Source of the DNA: an uncultured Lachnospiraceae bacterium
GTDB taxonomy: Bacteria; Bacillota; Clostridia; Lachnospirales; Lachnospiraceae
Direction of reading: 5' to 3'
Assembly (NCBI GenBank): GCA_945868305.1
Contig: CAMBKU010000001.1
Span: 1-64,000, forward strand
Length of the DNA: 64,000 nt
A program made the position numbers and the translations under genes. The notes beneath the pieces were generated by a model, which saw nothing but the letters and a program-made list of their open reading frames with translations, did no database searches and was not told where the DNA came from. Positions 60,791 through 64,000 of the stretch are shown here, piece after piece. Position 1 is the first letter of the stretch; every line of letters begins with the position of its first letter.

Positions 60791-62284
60791 ATGGAGTTAC
60801 GAAAAGAAGAAAAAAGAGAAAAAGGTGTCAATAAATTTGTGTTAATTATAGTGACGGTAATAGACTTGTTTCTGTTTGTGGGGTATATTGCTGACTATTA
60901 TCAGGGAAATATTTCATTTGGCTTTATGCTTGCGGTTGTGTTGGCTGTTCTGGTTACCATGGCATTAAATTATGTGGCATATTTCCGGAGGGAATGGAGT
61001 GGAATTTTCAAATATATATCGATTACGGGTTATGTCGTGGTATATGCACTGGCACTACTTGGCGCACAAAATGATTTGGTGTTTATGATGGTGTTTCCGC
61101 TGACGATTAGCTATATTTTATATTATGATTTGCAGATGATTTTAAAAATGGCAGTGGTATTTTGCGTGATAAATATGGTTGATGTGGTTTATGTTATTGC
61201 TGGACTGGGACATATGCATTCAGGGGCGGAATTAAATAGCACTTCTATTTTGCTCCAGTCTGCATCAGTTATTGTTTATATGATTGTACTCTGTGGAACA
61301 ACAGCTATTTCGAATCGAAATAATTTTACAAAGCTTCAAAGTATTAGTGAGGAAAAAGAAAAAAGCGCTGGATTACTTTCGGATGTTTTAAAAATTGTGG
61401 AGATAGTGAGGCAAAATTCATTGGAATCTCAACAGTATATCAGAGAATTAGGAAATGATATTGAAACTACAGCATCTGCATTGGAAGATATCTCTGTGGG
61501 AAATAGCAACAATGCAACTAGCATTAGTCGGCAGACAACGATGACGGAAAATATCCAGAATATGATTCAGGAGACAAAACAAATGTCAGATGAAATGTTA
61601 AAACTTGCGGAGCAGTCTAAAGAGGCGGTAAAAGGGGGAAGAAAAGCGGTTGATAATTTGCAGCAGCAGTCTCAGAAGACACAGGCTGCAAATGAACAAG
61701 TAGTTGCTTCTGTAACAAAGCTAATCGAAAATGCCAAGGAAGTAGAAGAAATTACGACACAGATTTTTTCTATTTCCAGCCAGACAAATTTACTCGCACT
61801 AAATGCATCTATTGAGAGTGCAAGAGCAGGTGAGGCGGGAAAAGGTTTTGCGGTAGTAGCGGATGAAATCAGACAGCTTGCGGATGAGACCAGAAAACTG
61901 ACGGAAGGAATTCAACATATTGTTGAGGAGCTGCAGGAAAATGCGGATAGCGCGAAAAATACGGTGGATAACGTTATGGCAGCTGCAGATGAAGAATACG
62001 CATTGATTGGAAGTGCGAACGAGCAGTTTGATGGGATAGGAGATAGAATGAATGGGCTGAATCAGAATGTCCAGGAGATTTATGGAAAGATAGAAGAAAT
62101 TTTGGAATCGAATCATGTGATTGTAGACAGCATAAATCAGATTTCTGCTGTAAGTCAGGAAGTTTCAGCAAGTACACAGCAGGCAGTAGAACTTGGAGAA
62201 GATACGAACGGAAAAGCAAAGCAGCTAAGAAAGCTGATGGAAGAAATGCTTCATACGGTGGAGAGCATTGATAAATACAGATAG
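60791..62284 (+). CDS. Methyl-accepting chemotaxis protein
   Basis: N-terminal multi-[51 protein letters not shown]. Confidence 0.95.
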   Translation: MELRKEEKREKGVNKFVLIIVTVIDLFLFVGYIADYYQGNISFGFMLAVVLAVLVTMALNYVAYFRREWSGIFKYISITGYVVVYALALLGAQNDLVFMMVFPLTISYILYYDLQMILKMAVVFCVINMVDVVYVIAGLGHMHSGAELNSTSILLQSASVIVYMIVLCGTTAISNRNNFTKLQSISEEKEKSAGLLSDVLKIVEIVRQNSLESQQYIRELGNDIETTASALEDISVGNSNNATSISRQTTMTENIQNMIQETKQMSDEMLKLAEQSKEAVKGGRKAVDNLQQQSQKTQAANEQVVASVTKLIENAKEVEEITTQIFSISSQTNLLALNASIESARAGEAGKGFAVVADEIRQLADETRKLTEGIQHIVEELQENADSAKNTVDNVMAAADEEYALIGSANEQFDGIGDRMNGLNQNVQEIYGKIEEILESNHVIVDSINQISAVSQEVSASTQQAVELGEDTNGKAKQLRKLMEEMLHTVESIDKYR

Positions 62285-62458
62285 AGGGATGACAGAGAAG
62301 TGTAATTGGAATTGTACAAAAATGGATTCTAAAAATTGTGAAAAAATTCTAAAGTTGTATGGAAAAAAGAAGAAGATTATTGCTAAATGAGTGAAATATG
62401 TTATAATAATAACATGATATAAATAGGTATCAAATATAGCAAAAAGGGGTTGGACATC

Positions 62459-62986
62459 ATGCGTATTACAATTACTGGAAGAAATATTGATTTAACCGAT
62501 GGACTGAAAGGAGCCGTTGAAGAAAAGTTATCAAAGTTAGAGAAGTATTTTACACCCGACACCGATGTATTCGTAACATTGAGCGTAGAGAAAGAAAGAC
62601 AAAAGATAGAAGTTACAATTCCGATGAAAGGCAATATTATCCGTTCTGAGCAGGTCAGCAACGATATGTATGTATCGATTGACCTGGTGGAGGAAGTCAT
62701 CGAGAGACAGCTTAAAAAATATAAGACGAAAATCATCTCAAAGCAGCAGACAAACAGTAATTTGCGTCAGGAATTTATCGAGAAGGATTCCGGTACGGAA
62801 GAGGATATTAAGATTATCCGTTCTAAGAAATTTGGTATGAAGCCGATGTATCCGGAAGATGCCTGTGTACAGATGGAATTGTTAGGACATAATTTCTTCG
62901 TATTCCGCAATGCTGAGACGGAGGAAGTCAATGTAGTATACAAGAGAAAAGGGAATACTTACGGTTTGATTGAACCGGAATGTTAA
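62459..62986 (+). CDS. hpf: Ribosome hibernation promoting factor
   Basis: MRITITGRNIDLTDGLKGAVEEKLSKLEKYF; KFGMKPMYPEDACVQMELLGHNFFVFRNAETEEVNVVYKRKGNTYGLIEP. Confidence 0.96.
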   Translation: MRITITGRNIDLTDGLKGAVEEKLSKLEKYFTPDTDVFVTLSVEKERQKIEVTIPMKGNIIRSEQVSNDMYVSIDLVEEVIERQLKKYKTKIISKQQTNSNLRQEFIEKDSGTEEDIKIIRSKKFGMKPMYPEDACVQMELLGHNFFVFRNAETEEVNVVYKRKGNTYGLIEPEC

Positions 62987-63012
62987 GAAAATAAAGAATA
63001 GCTAAAATGAAG

Positions 63013-63072
63013 CAGACGATACAAGAAATACCCGAAAGGAAGAACGGTAAATCTTGTATCGTCTGTTTTTTT
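63013..63072 (+). terminator. Terminator after hpf
   Basis: cagacgatacaaga...tcttgtatcgtctgttttttt, 14-bp stem. Confidence 0.88.
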
Positions 63073-63170
63073 CCTGTATAATGAACAACGGCAAAGCCTG
63101 TCAGAACAGTGTTTTGGGCGATGTCGGACAGTTTTCTCCGGGGGTATCACAGATAAGGAGGAAAACGAAA

Positions 63171-64000
63171 ATGGCAACCTATGAAATAGGGGAAAGGATC
63201 AAAAAAGCCAGAGAGGACTGCGGTATGACGCAGGAGGAACTGGCATATGGGATATGTTCGGCAGGAACATTATCCAAAATCGAGAATGGAGTTCAGGTGC
63301 CAAATAAAAAGACATTTGAATCTTTAATGCAGCGGCTTGGGGAACCGGAATATCTTTATTCCATTCATTTAAGCCGGAATGAGGTACAGGAAATGAAGTT
63401 GTACCGACAGATTGAGCGCTGCCTGCAAAGGGAAGATATGATTCGCGCAGAGCAGTTGTTAAAGCAGTATCAGGATTCCTTTGCGGGAACAAAAAGATTG
63501 GAGCAGCAGAGTTATCAGGCGATACTTGCATTCTGCCATGCGAAACAGGGAGCAGCTCCTGCACAGGTGATTGAAGAGCTGGAAGCGGCGCTGTGCCTGA
63601 CTATGAAAGGCTATCGGAGCGGACTGCCGGGAAAAAGCAAACGGCTTACGTTTGAAGAAGTATCTATTTTGAATAATATTGCGGTGCAGTATTATCGGAT
63701 GGGAGAACGGGAAAAGTCTTTTTCCTATTTAAAATGGTTAAAAGGGTATTTTGAGAAAAATGAACTGGATGAGGAGGAACAGGCTGAAATCTATCCGCTT
63801 ATTCTTTGTAATTATGCAGATATGCTCCATATGCAGGGAAAGCTAAAAGAGGCAAGAAAAGCTGCAAGGCGCGGGATATGGCTGTGTAAAGAATATGCAC
63901 AGACAGAACCGTTGGCATACTTATTGGGAAGTATGGCACGCATACTTTTATCCATGGGAAAACGGGGAGAAGCAGAGGAGTATTTCAAACAGGCCGAGTG
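63171..64000 (+). CDS. HTH (XRE) regulator with TPR-like C-terminal region, truncated by window end
   Basis: ATG 63171 with RBS aaggagg; IGERIKKAREDCGMTQEELAYGICSAGTLSKIENGVQVPNKKTFESLMQRLG then TPR-like helices; open at 64000. Confidence 0.85.
   Translation, partial: MATYEIGERIKKAREDCGMTQEELAYGICSAGTLSKIENGVQVPNKKTFESLMQRLGEPEYLYSIHLSRNEVQEMKLYRQIERCLQREDMIRAEQLLKQYQDSFAGTKRLEQQSYQAILAFCHAKQGAAPAQVIEELEAALCLTMKGYRSGLPGKSKRLTFEEVSILNNIAVQYYRMGEREKSFSYLKWLKGYFEKNELDEEEQAEIYPLILCNYADMLHMQGKLKEARKAARRGIWLCKEYAQTEPLAYLLGSMARILLSMGKRGEAEEYFKQAE

Overview
The window reads as a low/moderate-GC Firmicute chromosome, probably Lachnospiraceae-like (inferred from protein families and gene content; no search was run). 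Most of it is housekeeping: gdhA, a two-gene SufC/SufB-D Fe-S module, GH31, AGCS symporter, prs, dnaC/dnaD-like helicase-loading genes, murC, glgC/glgD, spoVG, GlmU-like nucleotidyltransferase, pth, mfd, PrsA-like foldase, shikimate kinase, murA, SAM riboswitch + metK, two-component system, hydG, MCP and hpf. The accessory-looking stretch is about 6.4-18.4 kb: a WYL regulator with a YcaQ/AlkX-type glycosylase, three TetR regulators, an EFR1-type ferredoxin, a membrane-anchored BSH/C45-like amidase, and a five-gene operon (SCP2, alpha/beta hydrolase, stand-alone condensation-domain protein, ACP, AMP-ligase) behind a divergent TetR gene and a palindromic operator. The strongest second-look items are (1) this small acyl-transfer/NRPS-like operon, (2) a dense cluster of contiguous head-to-tail DnaA boxes between murC and the dnaD/dnaC-like operon, (3) a ~360 bp nested imperfect palindrome at the left edge, (4) well-defined palindromic operators for the WYL and TetR regulators, and (5) a frameshift-split SH3 protein and a 4-Cys small ORF after gdhA that is absent from the ORF track. 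Functional assignments rest on reading motifs by eye.
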